Positions 9,990-19,630 of a stretch of 64,000 bases of DNA are shown here, piece after piece. The notes beneath the pieces are model-generated. The model searched no databases and had not been told where the DNA came from. It saw only the letters and a program-made list of their open reading frames with translations. The stretch's first letter is position 1; each line of letters opens with the position of its first letter. Both the position numbers and the translations under genes were made by a program. Source of the DNA: Paramoeba atlantica (taxonomy: Eukaryota; Discosea); the NCBI GenBank assembly GCA_977017575.1, contig CDRNVI010000039.1:434001-498000 (forward strand). Direction: 5' to 3'.

Positions 9990-12755
9990 CTAATCGGACT
10001 CACCTTGTAAGGAATCAAAAAAGTTGTCCTGCTCAACAGAACCACCGACATTCTCGTTTGACTCACTTTGAGGCACCGTGCTTGAACTACGTTTTTTACA
10101 AAGCTTTGCTATGGTACTTAATACGGAAATATTCAGTCGAGGAGCGGGTGATCCACATTTTAAAGAAGTCTTTGGAAAGGTTTTCGTAGACCCCACTTGA
10201 GTTTCTTCTTGATCCATTGTTTCATCTGTAACCGTGGAATCCTCAGGCTTGTCCAATCCGAGGCGTTCAATGTTTTCATCATATTCGTCTTGAGCTTGCT
10301 CTACTAATGTTTCCGTTTCCACACCCTGAAGGTTTGCAAACTGTTCTTCCCATACGTCCACGTCAAATTCTGGTGAAAACGCATCGTCCAATATAACCGA
10401 ATCTGATGGCGACAACGAATCACACTTTAGAGCCACCTTCTTTTGCTCTTCAATGTCTCTGGTGAGTGACAACAGCGGAGGTATACGTGCAAATACATCG
10501 CTTTTGTCTCGCAAAGCCAGCAAAGTATCCCAAAATCGTCTCTGATACAAGGTTGTAAAGATAGATAACAACGAAGTACGAAGTAAATTATTTGTTCGAC
10601 GTTCTGCAAGAAGATCCAAAGTAGAGATAAGGTAGCCTTCCAGTGAAGATACATCACTTCGACTACAAGCTGTGAAGGTATCACGCAACACATCCGCAGC
10701 CGCCAACCGCAGACCCATAGATTGTTTTGTGTTGACAACATAATTTTCCATCTCATTAAGTGTTTTGGATGCAAAGAGAGTTTGTGCAAAAAAATTCCAG
10801 TGTGTTCTAATACAGAAAGCAAGCAGACTCAGTTGAGTACGCGAATGTGCAACATGCGAATCCTCCATCAATTTCTTCAACAATCCGTGAGAGTCTGCGA
10901 GAAATATATCCCGAAATGGTATCTGATACGTAGAATATGCGCCGGGTGATATAGAGAGAAGCAAATAAAATGTTTCTCTCCATTGCACAGCGATAGGTTC
11001 TGTACCCTCACGGAGCACTCGGTCTAACATCATGTGAAGGAGTGGGAACTTCGCGACCACCTCTTCCTCACTTATAAGGTACTCACGAACTTTTTCCGTA
11101 CGCAACCCTGCCAATTGGTACCAGAGATCGCTGACGGCCCCACGGAGCCGAGTGCTGGAAGCACAAACAACATACGTGGTTCCATAAAGTATTCGATTCG
11201 CCAAAAGTGTGTCAAAATATTCTTCTCGAACGGCAAGCTGGAAAAAATTTGTTTTCATAAGCGACATAATCTCATACAAAACGCCCAACGAAAATGGAGT
11301 AAGTTTTTTACAAAGCGCACGCATAAGTGTCTTGTCTTGATAAACTTGCCGGTAGCATTCAAGTCGCATCTTGTTTAAGTGAGCAGGAAGCGCACCTCCA
11401 GATACACTTTCGTCTTCCACTAAACGCGGTGCAACACTTTCTCTGAGGTATGACAGGGCATAGATGTACTTGACTTTTCGAAGTTGATCCTCACTCCAAG
11501 GGATATCAGATGACTTGATAGTATCAATAGTGCCCGAGACTATTGAATCGTGTGTAATTCCCCGAGGATTTATCTCCGAATCAAACTCTAGGATTCTAAT
11601 GAGACGCCTAATCGCCTCGTAGGATCCTAATAGTGAAACAAATATGTTATGATTCGGTCGAGCGCATACTTGTGATAATACCAAACGCGTAACGTGCACG
11701 ATATTTTTTAGCAATGTTGATTGTTCTGAATTTTGAAGCGATGCATCGGACGGGAAGAATGCCAAAAAGCTTTCTAATACTATGGGGTAATTTCCAAGAA
11801 GCGGCAATAAACAATCGTGTTCGTATAACGCCAGAAGAGAAAAATGTAATTCAGTAAATTTCTGTTCATCACTCATTGATTTTTGATTCGGATAGGTTTC
11901 CTCACGATTTTCCAGTGAAGGCGAAGACACTTCTGAACATTTCTCGGGATCACCCACTGATTTTAGGTTGATTCCTGCCGGTGAAAACTCGGTGTGGTTG
12001 ATGTGCGCAGCGTCAATGTTCGCTCCCCCTGATACGTCAAAATACAAGTCCAAAACAGTTTTCAAAGGACCTTGTAACACGCGTAGACTTAAATTTCTTT
12101 CCCTTGATGGGATAAAAATACCTCTTGGAACACCCACTGCATCTTGCGAAGCGCTACTAAAGTTCCGCCTTTGTACGACACCTGTATCTAAATCAGGATC
12201 GTTTTGCTCATCTCGACTTCGTTTGAGCTTATTATTGACATCATAAAAGGTTGAAATCCCATCTTCACCTGAGAAATTCTCCGTAACCCCTTCGGCATCG
12301 GAGGAGTGGTATTCTTCGGAATTGAAATCGGGAACTTGCACCCCCAAAGTTTCGTTCATTATTTCCACTTGCAAACATTCAAGAATAGTCAACGTTTCCT
12401 GACATGCAGCCCGGCTTTGAAAGGCCAGGGCTACTTCTCGCTGCAGGGAGCTGTCATGCCACATAAGAATGGTTTCTTCTGATGATCGGTAGGAGTCATC
12501 TGGAGTGACGTCGGTTTCTAACAATGCAACTTCTCCATCGAGTACTGATAGCAGTCGACCATTCTCAGACAACGTCAGTGTACCCACTCCTTCCGGCTGC
12601 CAATTGCCAACGTCGTCCAAAAAATAAAGTTTCACAAGGTGCAAAAAACTGGAGTCCGTATCTTGGTTGTGATCGTTTCCTGTCGGAACAGATACCGCCT
12701 CACTGGGCGTAACTGTGTCTTCCTCACTGTTTTCTGAAATTGGTTTCGTGCTCAT
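9990..12755 (-). CDS. PPP4R3: Protein phosphatase 4 regulatory subunit 3 (SMEK/PP4R3)
   Basis: The 921-residue protein starts with an acidic leader, then an EVH1/PH-like domain (about residues 35-145, with VKLYFLDDVGNW and ILMWHDSSLQREVALAFQ). A long SMK-1-type ARM/HEAT repeat domain occupies about 260-770, and the tail is acidic and Ser-rich. In the PP4 complex, R3 targets the catalytic subunit to short proline motifs in substrates and acts in DNA repair and centromere or centrosome control. Domain order and length agree with animal and plant SMEK proteins. Paired GC-rich and AT-rich neighbours do not disturb this gene, whose composition is ordinary. Confidence 0.9.
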   Translation of the reverse strand: MSTKPISENSEEDTVTPSEAVSVPTGNDHNQDTDSSFLHLVKLYFLDDVGNWQPEGVGTLTLSENGRLLSVLDGEVALLETDVTPDDSYRSSEETILMWHDSSLQREVALAFQSRAACQETLTILECLQVEIMNETLGVQVPDFNSEEYHSSDAEGVTENFSGEDGISTFYDVNNKLKRSRDEQNDPDLDTGVVQRRNFSSASQDAVGVPRGIFIPSRERNLSLRVLQGPLKTVLDLYFDVSGGANIDAAHINHTEFSPAGINLKSVGDPEKCSEVSSPSLENREETYPNQKSMSDEQKFTELHFSLLALYEHDCLLPLLGNYPIVLESFLAFFPSDASLQNSEQSTLLKNIVHVTRLVLSQVCARPNHNIFVSLLGSYEAIRRLIRILEFDSEINPRGITHDSIVSGTIDTIKSSDIPWSEDQLRKVKYIYALSYLRESVAPRLVEDESVSGGALPAHLNKMRLECYRQVYQDKTLMRALCKKLTPFSLGVLYEIMSLMKTNFFQLAVREEYFDTLLANRILYGTTYVVCASSTRLRGAVSDLWYQLAGLRTEKVREYLISEEEVVAKFPLLHMMLDRVLREGTEPIAVQWRETFYLLLSISPGAYSTYQIPFRDIFLADSHGLLKKLMEDSHVAHSRTQLSLLAFCIRTHWNFFAQTLFASKTLNEMENYVVNTKQSMGLRLAAADVLRDTFTACSRSDVSSLEGYLISTLDLLAERRTNNLLRTSLLSIFTTLYQRRFWDTLLALRDKSDVFARIPPLLSLTRDIEEQKKVALKCDSLSPSDSVILDDAFSPEFDVDVWEEQFANLQGVETETLVEQAQDEYDENIERLGLDKPEDSTVTDETMDQEETQVGSTKTFPKTSLKCGSPAPRLNISVLSTIAKLCKKRSSSTVPQSESNENVGGSVEQDNFFDSLQGESD

Positions 12756-13210
12756 AAGATCAGATCCAGCTGATGGAAAGTTTTACGGTAATATGATTCG
12801 TACTGCTCTGTCGATAAATTTCCAAAGCAAACGTTTCTTAAATATCTCAAGACATGAAGAATATCTCAAGAACAGAACTGAATATCTCAAGAGATAGATT
12901 GAGTCAATAAATAATGATCTTTTATGAATAAGAAGCGCGCAGTTAAATTCATAGTGGCAGTTAGTAAGGTAGTTAATAATAATTTAACTTAAATTACGAT
13001 TAATAATGATTAAGAAAATCCAATTGAATGACAAAAAGGAACATTTCTAGTTTCCATGTCGGACTTTCACCGGGGAGGATAGTACGAGGACAACTGCGCT
13101 ACCAAGTAATGATCGTAGCGCGAACTACACTATGAAGCAGCAGGTAATGCGTAGGTATAAAGTGCGAATTGCTAAAAAATCTGACCTAAAACGGACGCAT
13201 TCCTTGTTCT
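12756..13210. other. Intergenic with short repeats and a hairpin
   Basis: Three copies of ATATCTCAAGA lie near 12840-12895. A perfect 7-bp inverted repeat (GCGCTAC ... GTAGCGC, 12-base loop) spans 13096-13121, just downstream of the next minus-strand gene. I see no gene here. Confidence 0.5.
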
Positions 13211-13678
13211 TTACCTCCGTTCCTTGGAAGCCTGATCTAAAATTTGCTGAACCGAAAACTGAAATTTCGGCTGACATGATAAATACTGAAAGTCAGTTGA
13301 AGATCGATCTAACTTATTCCACATTTTTTTCTGCACATCTAGATGGTAAGGATCTTGCTGGATGCGGCGAGCTTCTCTCACTCGGATCCAATAAGCGTCC
13401 TTGTATCGGTCTGGAACTGGAATGGTGTAGTAATCCAAGTCAGGGACTAAGAACGTTGTTTTCTCAATATGTGGGTCATGCACAGCGGCCCCGGTTGAAT
13501 CCAGATTACAGTGAGAATAACGAAGTCTGCGCGGCTCGTATTCAATCAAGGGGTCCCATACTTTGTGGGGGACGTATTGCTCCTTATTTAGCAGACGTTT
13601 TAGTTGCTGCGAGACAAGACCGTCAGATTTGGTACGTAAAACCGGCTTTTTCCAATGAATGCGGGTAAAATGAAGCAT
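13211..13678 (-). CDS. Small basic protein, possibly a mitochondrial ribosomal protein
   Basis: The 155-residue protein is basic and rich in Arg, Tyr and Asp. Stretches such as VPDLDYYTIPVPDRYKDAYW and a terminal helical segment (FSVQQILDQASKER) look like a folded protein. It has a basic N-terminus (MLHFTRIHWKKP) that could be a mitochondrial targeting signal. I cannot name a family; kinetoplastid mitoribosomal proteins often look like this. A 178-residue frame on the opposite strand overlaps it. The minus frame is preferred because it agrees with every neighbouring gene and has better composition. Confidence 0.55.
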   Translation of the reverse strand: MLHFTRIHWKKPVLRTKSDGLVSQQLKRLLNKEQYVPHKVWDPLIEYEPRRLRYSHCNLDSTGAAVHDPHIEKTTFLVPDLDYYTIPVPDRYKDAYWIRVREARRIQQDPYHLDVQKKMWNKLDRSSTDFQYLSCQPKFQFSVQQILDQASKERR

Positions 13679-13765
13679 GTGAACTATCTATTTTATGTAA
13701 AATAAGAAAAAGAACGACGCACTAACGCGGCTATAAATTAGCACCTACATGTGTAAATGTAAATT

Positions 13766-14370
13766 AATAAACCCGCGCCCACGAATAAGTGATCCCTTTA
13801 TTTTTCGCATGAGAGGGAACCATACCACTTTTTCGTTCAAAATTCTGAGATCTGTACGTTCCCGCTGCTTTTAGCTCATTTTAAAACAGAAACAAATTAT
13901 CAAAAAATTGCCTTCCAAGTTCAAAGATGCCCAAAGTATCGTATCGGCTCCCAAGAGGGGAGATAAAGTTCTTTTGAGGATGAGACACGAAGATGCAGGT
14001 GAGGGGCTACGGGTGAAACGTCGCGAAACCTCGATGAAACCTGGGTAAAACCTCACCACCCGCAGCCCCTCAAATGATAATAGAATGTAGGTAAGGCGCG
14101 GTCAGAAAGCAGCCCGCGTCAAAAAGCACGTTGGGCACCAAGATGCCAAGTTTGGGGTGCTATAGGGGTAGGGTGGAGTTATTTGGTTATTCTACAAGAT
14201 GACACATCTTGTACTTCCCCCCCAATCGTATATTTCAACAGGATGGGGCAACGGCACACGCTGCCCGTGCCTTCAAGGAGTACATTGAAAATCGTGAGTG
14301 ATATTCTAAAAAAATGGCCTTCAACTCGCTAGACTATTCACCTATTAATAATAGGAAAATAATTTGATAA
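13766..14370 (+). mobile_element. Decayed Tc1/mariner-type element, one end lost (copy B)
   Basis: The left end TAAACCCGCGCCCACGAATA (from 13768) matches the inverted ends of the two other copies in this window. Related internal sequence follows: the CCACTTTTTCGTTC...GAGATCTG block at about 13825-13860. Near 14238 a plus-strand segment reads FQQDGATAHAARAFKEYIEN, the second catalytic Asp motif of Tc1/mariner transposases. Near 14315-14350 a shifted frame reads NSLDYSPINN, related to the third motif NSPDLxPIEN. Upstream, VWGAIG recalls the usual VWGxxS. Several frameshifts and stops break the gene. The right inverted end is missing, so the element is dead and truncated beside the PPR gene. Confidence 0.82.
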
Positions 14371-14513
14371 AAATGGAGCACGTGCGATACTATTTAATGA
14401 ATATTGAATCACACTCTAGAGAAATTCTCGGCAGATTATTGAAATTTCTTCAAGTAATCAAGATTTCCAAGCGCTGTGTTAAAGTTGTTTAGAAAACAAC
14501 TGATTTTACCCTC

Positions 14514-16292
14514 TCAAGAACGAGGTATCACCAAATGATTAGGTTCGTGAAGCGCAATTTTATCTAAGATAGGATTTAAATCGCATCCAAAGTGTCGCAT
14601 CCCTTGACACATTTGCTTTAACCTTGCAAAGTCCAAAATAACTTTCCATTCATTGTGAGCGCGTTCTATTAAAAAACTTACAAGTTCCGCATCTCCTACG
14701 GAAGCTGCTTTTTCTAAGACTTGGTGAACAATGTCCAAATCAAGCCTAGCCTTCCTCTGCAAAGTAGTTTTAGAATTCGCTGATGTTGCATTTATTATCG
14801 ATTCGTCTTCTTGGGGATTCTCCTTGTCAGAAGGTGATTCTGGATTGCCCAGTAAATCTAAATATTCTAGTGCTTCATCCATTTTGTCAGCCGCGAGGGC
14901 TTGCCGAACAAGAATTTTGTATATGTGAATCGTGGGAGTGACGCCGTGCTGTGGCATTGACTCAAATACCGCCTTTTGATGCCGCGCTCTATTCTTTCCC
15001 CCACAACATTGAATCAAGAAATAGTAAGTTTGCAAATTTGGTTTATGCTCAAAGCCTGAAAAGGCATCCACAGTCTCCAATGCGCGCTGTTCGTCATAAA
15101 GTTTCGCACAGGCTTGTACTATGAGATTCAAACTTTGAAGTGCAATCTTCTCTCCTCCGTTTCTTTTTTTCTCGAGGTGATAAAACGCTTTGTCGACTTC
15201 CTGACTACTACTCGCTAGACCGGAGGCGAGTATCATAAGATAGTGCGTGTCCATCGTCACGCGAACGGAATCAATATTAAATTTTCTTCGCCCTTCATGG
15301 TGTTCTAGCAAGCCACGATTCCCCATTTCGTTGACTAAGTCGAGGGCGGCAGCATACCGTTTGGCAACCGCATAGCAGTAGACCATAAGGCCCTGAATAT
15401 CGTGGCTCTTTGGATAACAATGTCGGTCCATTAAAGCAAGTAGAAGTTCTGCCGTCCAAACGTCCCCCTTGCGTGCACACTTTATAAAGCACGACATTAA
15501 AACCGTTGAATTGTGCAGAACATCGCGCAACAAAATTTTCTCCAATACGCATACTTGTTCCAATTCAAATAATACCCACATCAGCTCGTCTGCGGAAGCA
15601 TTATCATTGACTGCTAAACCTTCCGCAACCTCCAACAAGGTTTTGTAGTCCGCAGCATTCACCTTTGTCATGCTTTTGACAACGTCAATAACAAACGTAG
15701 GGTCGGGATGCGATGTGATAATGGGAGTAAGGATATTTCGGAGCGTATAGGCTGTGGGAGACACGTCACGCCGTCTCATTTCCTTCCATAGACCTGTCAC
15801 TTCAATGTCTGTTCTGTAATGTATCTCCATAAGAGCCTGATAAGTATGTGAATCAGGCAAAAGGCCATTCTCATCCATAATCTTTCTAACAAGTTGAAGC
15901 TCCTCAAATTGTAGGTGCTCTGCGTTTGAACGCGCAATGGAAGTAAGATATAAATTACAAATCGCTGTACTCACTAGAGGAAAACATGCATTGCTATTAG
16001 GATTTTTGCATAGTTCCTGATGGGTACGATGCGCGCTGTGAAAAACGCGTTGGGCTAAATTTGTTTCGCTACGGTCTGTACATACGCGAAGAAACAATCC
16101 TATGATATCCCGTAGCTCAAATTTATCGTTACAGATTTGCAGAAAAGATTTATTCTGACGTAAGCACTGCTCCATTTCAACCATCACTTCCATTGTTTTG
16201 CGTTCTTGTACTAGAGAGTTTAATCGACGTAAGAGGCTTGTCATTGAACGCGAAGTTTTGTTCTCAATTTTAAGACATGCATCAATGAACAA
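14514..16292 (-). CDS. Pentatricopeptide repeat (PPR) protein
   Basis: The 592-residue protein is built of helical pairs of about 35 residues with PPR-style spacing, for example PDSHTYQALMEIHY, SPTAYTLRNIL, KSHDIQGLMVYCYAVA, KPNLQTYYFLIQCCG and PTIHIYKILVRQALA. PPR proteins bind single-stranded RNA in mitochondria or plastids, and in kinetoplastids they act in mitochondrial rRNA and mRNA stability, ribosome assembly and translation. No extra catalytic domain is visible. The N-terminus is moderately basic, which suits mitochondrial import. Which transcript it binds cannot be read from the sequence. Confidence 0.87.
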   Translation of the reverse strand: MFIDACLKIENKTSRSMTSLLRRLNSLVQERKTMEVMVEMEQCLRQNKSFLQICNDKFELRDIIGLFLRVCTDRSETNLAQRVFHSAHRTHQELCKNPNSNACFPLVSTAICNLYLTSIARSNAEHLQFEELQLVRKIMDENGLLPDSHTYQALMEIHYRTDIEVTGLWKEMRRRDVSPTAYTLRNILTPIITSHPDPTFVIDVVKSMTKVNAADYKTLLEVAEGLAVNDNASADELMWVLFELEQVCVLEKILLRDVLHNSTVLMSCFIKCARKGDVWTAELLLALMDRHCYPKSHDIQGLMVYCYAVAKRYAAALDLVNEMGNRGLLEHHEGRRKFNIDSVRVTMDTHYLMILASGLASSSQEVDKAFYHLEKKRNGGEKIALQSLNLIVQACAKLYDEQRALETVDAFSGFEHKPNLQTYYFLIQCCGGKNRARHQKAVFESMPQHGVTPTIHIYKILVRQALAADKMDEALEYLDLLGNPESPSDKENPQEDESIINATSANSKTTLQRKARLDLDIVHQVLEKAASVGDAELVSFLIERAHNEWKVILDFARLKQMCQGMRHFGCDLNPILDKIALHEPNHLVIPRS

Positions 16293-16735
16293 CTATTTTC
16301 ACACTTCAACGCCATCCTCGTGTAAATTCAATAGGGAAATAACTCATCGAAAGCGGAGACAATCAAAAGTCTGAAATCATGACTTCCCGAAAACCCTAGT
16401 ATTTCCCCAAAGCAGTTTGTATGCAATTAAATAAAATTTACTATCAATGTACTTTTGTTTAAACTTTAAAGTGTAGAAAATACACGTAGTATTATCATAT
16501 ACTGCGTAAAACGAACAAGCAGATATGCCAGGTCTCGTGGGTTCTGAAGAAATTGCACATCCTGAAAGGGTAGTCACGATTCTTTAGGAAGTTTGTAACT
16601 AAATACCGTAGGTCACGCTCTTGAAGTCAAACGATATGGGCATTAGGTGTCTTCCTATACAGTATATCAAGATAATGCCTTGTACATCATGTATATCCTG
16701 TATATCAAGATAATGCCACGTGTATTCTACCAGAG
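16293..16735. other. Intergenic with a short direct repeat
   Basis: The sequence TATATCAAGATAATGCC occurs twice (about 16662 and 16698) just past the 3' end of the SNARE gene. Nothing else is recognisable. Confidence 0.5.
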
Positions 16736-17350
16736 CTAAGATCGTAATAGTGGCTTTAAAACCTTCAGATAAAGCAGTATCAGTATGACTAACACGAGAA
16801 TAAGCATGATCACCAATATAAGAACGTTCCGATTTCGGAGAGCCTTACCCATCTGCGTAAGAAGTCTTCGAGCCCTAGTTGTCTGTTGATATGAATCTCG
16901 GGCTACATCGGACGCATTACGCATAGATTCTTTCTGCTTAGCAAGATTAAGTAAAATTTGTCCCCCCATTTCCTCCGAGTCAGCGATAAGCCGCTCACTC
17001 TCTGATATAATTGAATTTTGTTTTAGAATAGTATCATGCACCATGATTTTTGTTTCCCCAAGCAAGGACAACGTACGCGAATCGCTGCTTGGATCCAATA
17101 CACGTTTTCTCTTGAACTCTTGTTCGAGTGTGTTTAGCTCTCGCAGGTAACTTTCAAAACGAAGTCTTAGATGACTGTACTGAGGAGGAACTTGGTCAAT
17201 TTTTGCCGCCATTTCCTGGACCAGGCATTGAATTCCATCGAAAGAGTTTTTCACAGACGACAATGAAATTTCTGAATTCCAAATACCTTTTTGCAGTTTG
17301 TTGATAGACTCTCTGAATTCGTTCTCTAACGAAGTGAATTCACGCAACAT
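16736..17350 (-). CDS. VTI1: Qb-SNARE, Vti1-like
   Basis: The 204-residue protein has an N-terminal helical region (1-100, Habc-like), a SNARE coiled coil at about 115-175 and a single C-terminal membrane anchor (about 178-200, LILVIMLILVLVILILLYL). The SNARE motif reads SESERLIADSEEMGGQILLNL then SYQQTTRARRLLTQMGKALRN, which resembles Vti1, where a Q sits at the central layer. Vti1 acts in Golgi-endosome-lysosome fusion as the Qb member of several complexes. Membrin/Gos1 is the main alternative. Only four residues follow the anchor, as expected for a tail-anchored SNARE. Confidence 0.8.
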   Translation of the reverse strand: MLREFTSLENEFRESINKLQKGIWNSEISLSSVKNSFDGIQCLVQEMAAKIDQVPPQYSHLRLRFESYLRELNTLEQEFKRKRVLDPSSDSRTLSLLGETKIMVHDTILKQNSIISESERLIADSEEMGGQILLNLAKQKESMRNASDVARDSYQQTTRARRLLTQMGKALRNRNVLILVIMLILVLVILILLYLKVLKPLLRS

Positions 17351-18244
17351 AGAGAATAAACGTTTGCATATTAGAATTGTTGAACTAGTAAATTTTGTTC
17401 AGATTTTCCAAATCTTGTGCGTTTTATAGAAAGACATGTTCAAACACTCTGAACATCCACTCATTTTTTACTACTTTTTCGACAAAGGGACAATTAAGTA
17501 GGGGGTGTTGGTCTATGACAAGTAAATGGGGGTTCGCAGTAATTAGTATCGCTTAGTCTGAGTCGGCGGGGGATCGCTACCAACCTCTCTTTTTTTGATT
17601 TTTTATAAGAGACTTTTTTGGTGAAAAGGGACGTTTTCCTCCCAAAACAAGTTTTTTTTTTTCGTGGGAGTTTCGCAGACACAATTTCTGTATTACCTAA
17701 GCGAGTGATTAAACATCATATTTTTGTTGCTCACACGACTCCGCTCTATCTTTTTTCTTTGCATAGGCTGTAAAATACAGCTGTAAAATAACGTATGCAT
17801 AGGCTGTAAAATAACGTGACCGCATCACGTTTTGTAGTTGGGAATCTTTGATGACGTGGTGATAGAGGCTTGTACCGCGCGATGTGAATTAGGGACTTCT
17901 TGTAATCCACTGTTTAAGGAATTTAAAATCTTTTTCCAGGCTCAGAACCGGAACCAAGGTAAAGCTCATACGTTTCCTTCTTTGGTAGAGTTATTAAATA
18001 GAATAACTTAAAAATTTTGGGGAAAAAATTCCCTTTTGACCCACGTTTTTTGCTCTGTCCTGAGTAAGTGGCATGAAAACGTGGCACCCAATCTTCAAGG
18101 CGGTACATTCGGTAAATACATGTATTGCTACTCAGCGTGCTTCTAAGTTACATGAACCAAAACCGCCCTCCGAATTACTAGGAAGAGGTCTATTGCTCAT
18201 TCGATATGCCGGAGCTTGCAAATAACACATGATCATGCTTTGTG
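17351..18244. other. Long intergenic gap, no convincing gene
   Basis: The gap holds a T-rich plus-strand run (17581-17665) and two copies of GCATAGGCTGTAAAATA starting at 17761 and 17797. A few frames of about 60 codons occur on the minus strand, but they look random. It may be a long 3' or 5' untranslated region. Confidence 0.5.
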
Positions 18245-19201
18245 CTATGAAGCATCCGTCACTGAGAACCGAAGATCCCACATTTCCGGAGGTGAACATG
18301 GAATACTGGGATTACCAGTAGGTAAAACCTGCTTGCTTTCGGATACAAGAATTGGAGGCTGTGTTTGATCAGCGCTGATTCGGGTCGCATGTGAATCTTC
18401 AACTTGAGGCGTCACGCTTTCTGTACGTTGCACCATTTTGTGGTGATGTAACTCAGGCCGATACCTAACATTCCTCCTTTTCTCGTTCACTAATTTTTTC
18501 ATTGCATTTTCTCTACTGGGGCAAGTGTTTTGTGTGGTTCTCTCAGCGCAATGCCCTTTTTTTGACGACAGGGATATGATTGGAATGTCTGCACATACAT
18601 CAGGGCGGTTCGTTGGTGTACTTATTTGGTTCGTTGTATGGCTCGAAAAACTTTGTTTTCCTGTAGGTGCGAAAACTGACTGATCCAGCAAATTTGCTCT
18701 TCCAGGAAATGTAGAACGATCGACGTTCCACGTTGTGCGTGGTAGTATGGTTGGAGACTTTTTGTGCAACACAGTTTTCTCATGGATATTTGATTGCGAA
18801 GAAATTATTGGAACTTCGTCTAAAATAGGCCTACTTGCTTGTCCCACATTCATTTCTTCAGAAAACCGTGAAGACACAGAAATACGTTCGTTTGCAAATA
18901 ATTCTTTCTCGGAATCTGATTCGTTTTGCGAATTAGTGACAATATCTAATATTTCTGAATCAGGATTGATGTCAGCAAGGATTATGATCACACTCACAAA
19001 AGAACGTTTGTGCCCGGACTCATAGTTCGTATTGTTCAAAAGTGAGGTTAGTTCAGTCTCTTGTTCAATCCACTTCTCTTCAAGATGTTTCTGCTTTATT
19101 CGTAGTTTTCGAAGCGCCTTTTTATATTTGCGGATACGCCTACAATGCTCAGAAAGAATTCCTTTGAGTTCGTAAGAAACGTTCATTCCGTTTTCCTTCA
19201 T
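18245..19201 (-). CDS. Unrecognised coiled-coil protein
   Basis: The 318-residue protein has one structured piece: a basic coiled coil near residues 10-55 (RKYKKALRKLRIKQKHLEEKW). The rest is rich in Ser, Thr, Asn and Pro and predicted disordered. Short basic patches near the C-terminus (EKRRNVRYRPELHHHK) could be nuclear localisation or binding motifs. No family is recognised. The gene stands between the SNARE and the Nup93-like gene on the same strand. Confidence 0.62.
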   Translation of the reverse strand: MKENGMNVSYELKGILSEHCRRIRKYKKALRKLRIKQKHLEEKWIEQETELTSLLNNTNYESGHKRSFVSVIIILADINPDSEILDIVTNSQNESDSEKELFANERISVSSRFSEEMNVGQASRPILDEVPIISSQSNIHEKTVLHKKSPTILPRTTWNVDRSTFPGRANLLDQSVFAPTGKQSFSSHTTNQISTPTNRPDVCADIPIISLSSKKGHCAERTTQNTCPSRENAMKKLVNEKRRNVRYRPELHHHKMVQRTESVTPQVEDSHATRISADQTQPPILVSESKQVLPTGNPSIPCSPPEMWDLRFSVTDAS

Positions 19202-19630
19202 TGCAGGAAGCGTACCTAAACAGAATGTTCATGCGACAATTTGCATGCAAACTGGGGTCATCCTCATAAGAAACAAATTGAGTAGTGTTTATGTACTAGA
19301 TTTATCGCGATATCGTATCAAGGCCATTTTCGCTACGGAAAGAAAACAAAACCACCCTCTAGATCGAATCTCTTAATTGCTACAAACTTTCCGTTAATCA
19401 AATTTATGCCTCGAATTCGACACCAATAAATGCAATTGATACAAAGTGATATGACAACTAGGTACGATAACTACTAGTGGGTATCTACAGTGTAGTAACG
19501 AACAAAATTTTATTCATGTAAGTTTCAGTATACTGCGAAACACAATGTATGCTTTAAAAAAGCACGTTTCGAAAGAGAAAGTTCAAAAACGATATTCTGT
19601 GCCGTATATACAATTAGCTTAAAACTTATT
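19202..19630. other. Intergenic, nothing seen
   Basis: AT-rich sequence between two minus-strand genes. No repeat, RNA or conserved frame is visible. Confidence 0.5.

Noticed and set aside
13132-13668. 178-codon plus-strand frame opposite the small basic protein
   Set aside because: It opposes the direction of all other genes; the minus-strand frame has better composition.
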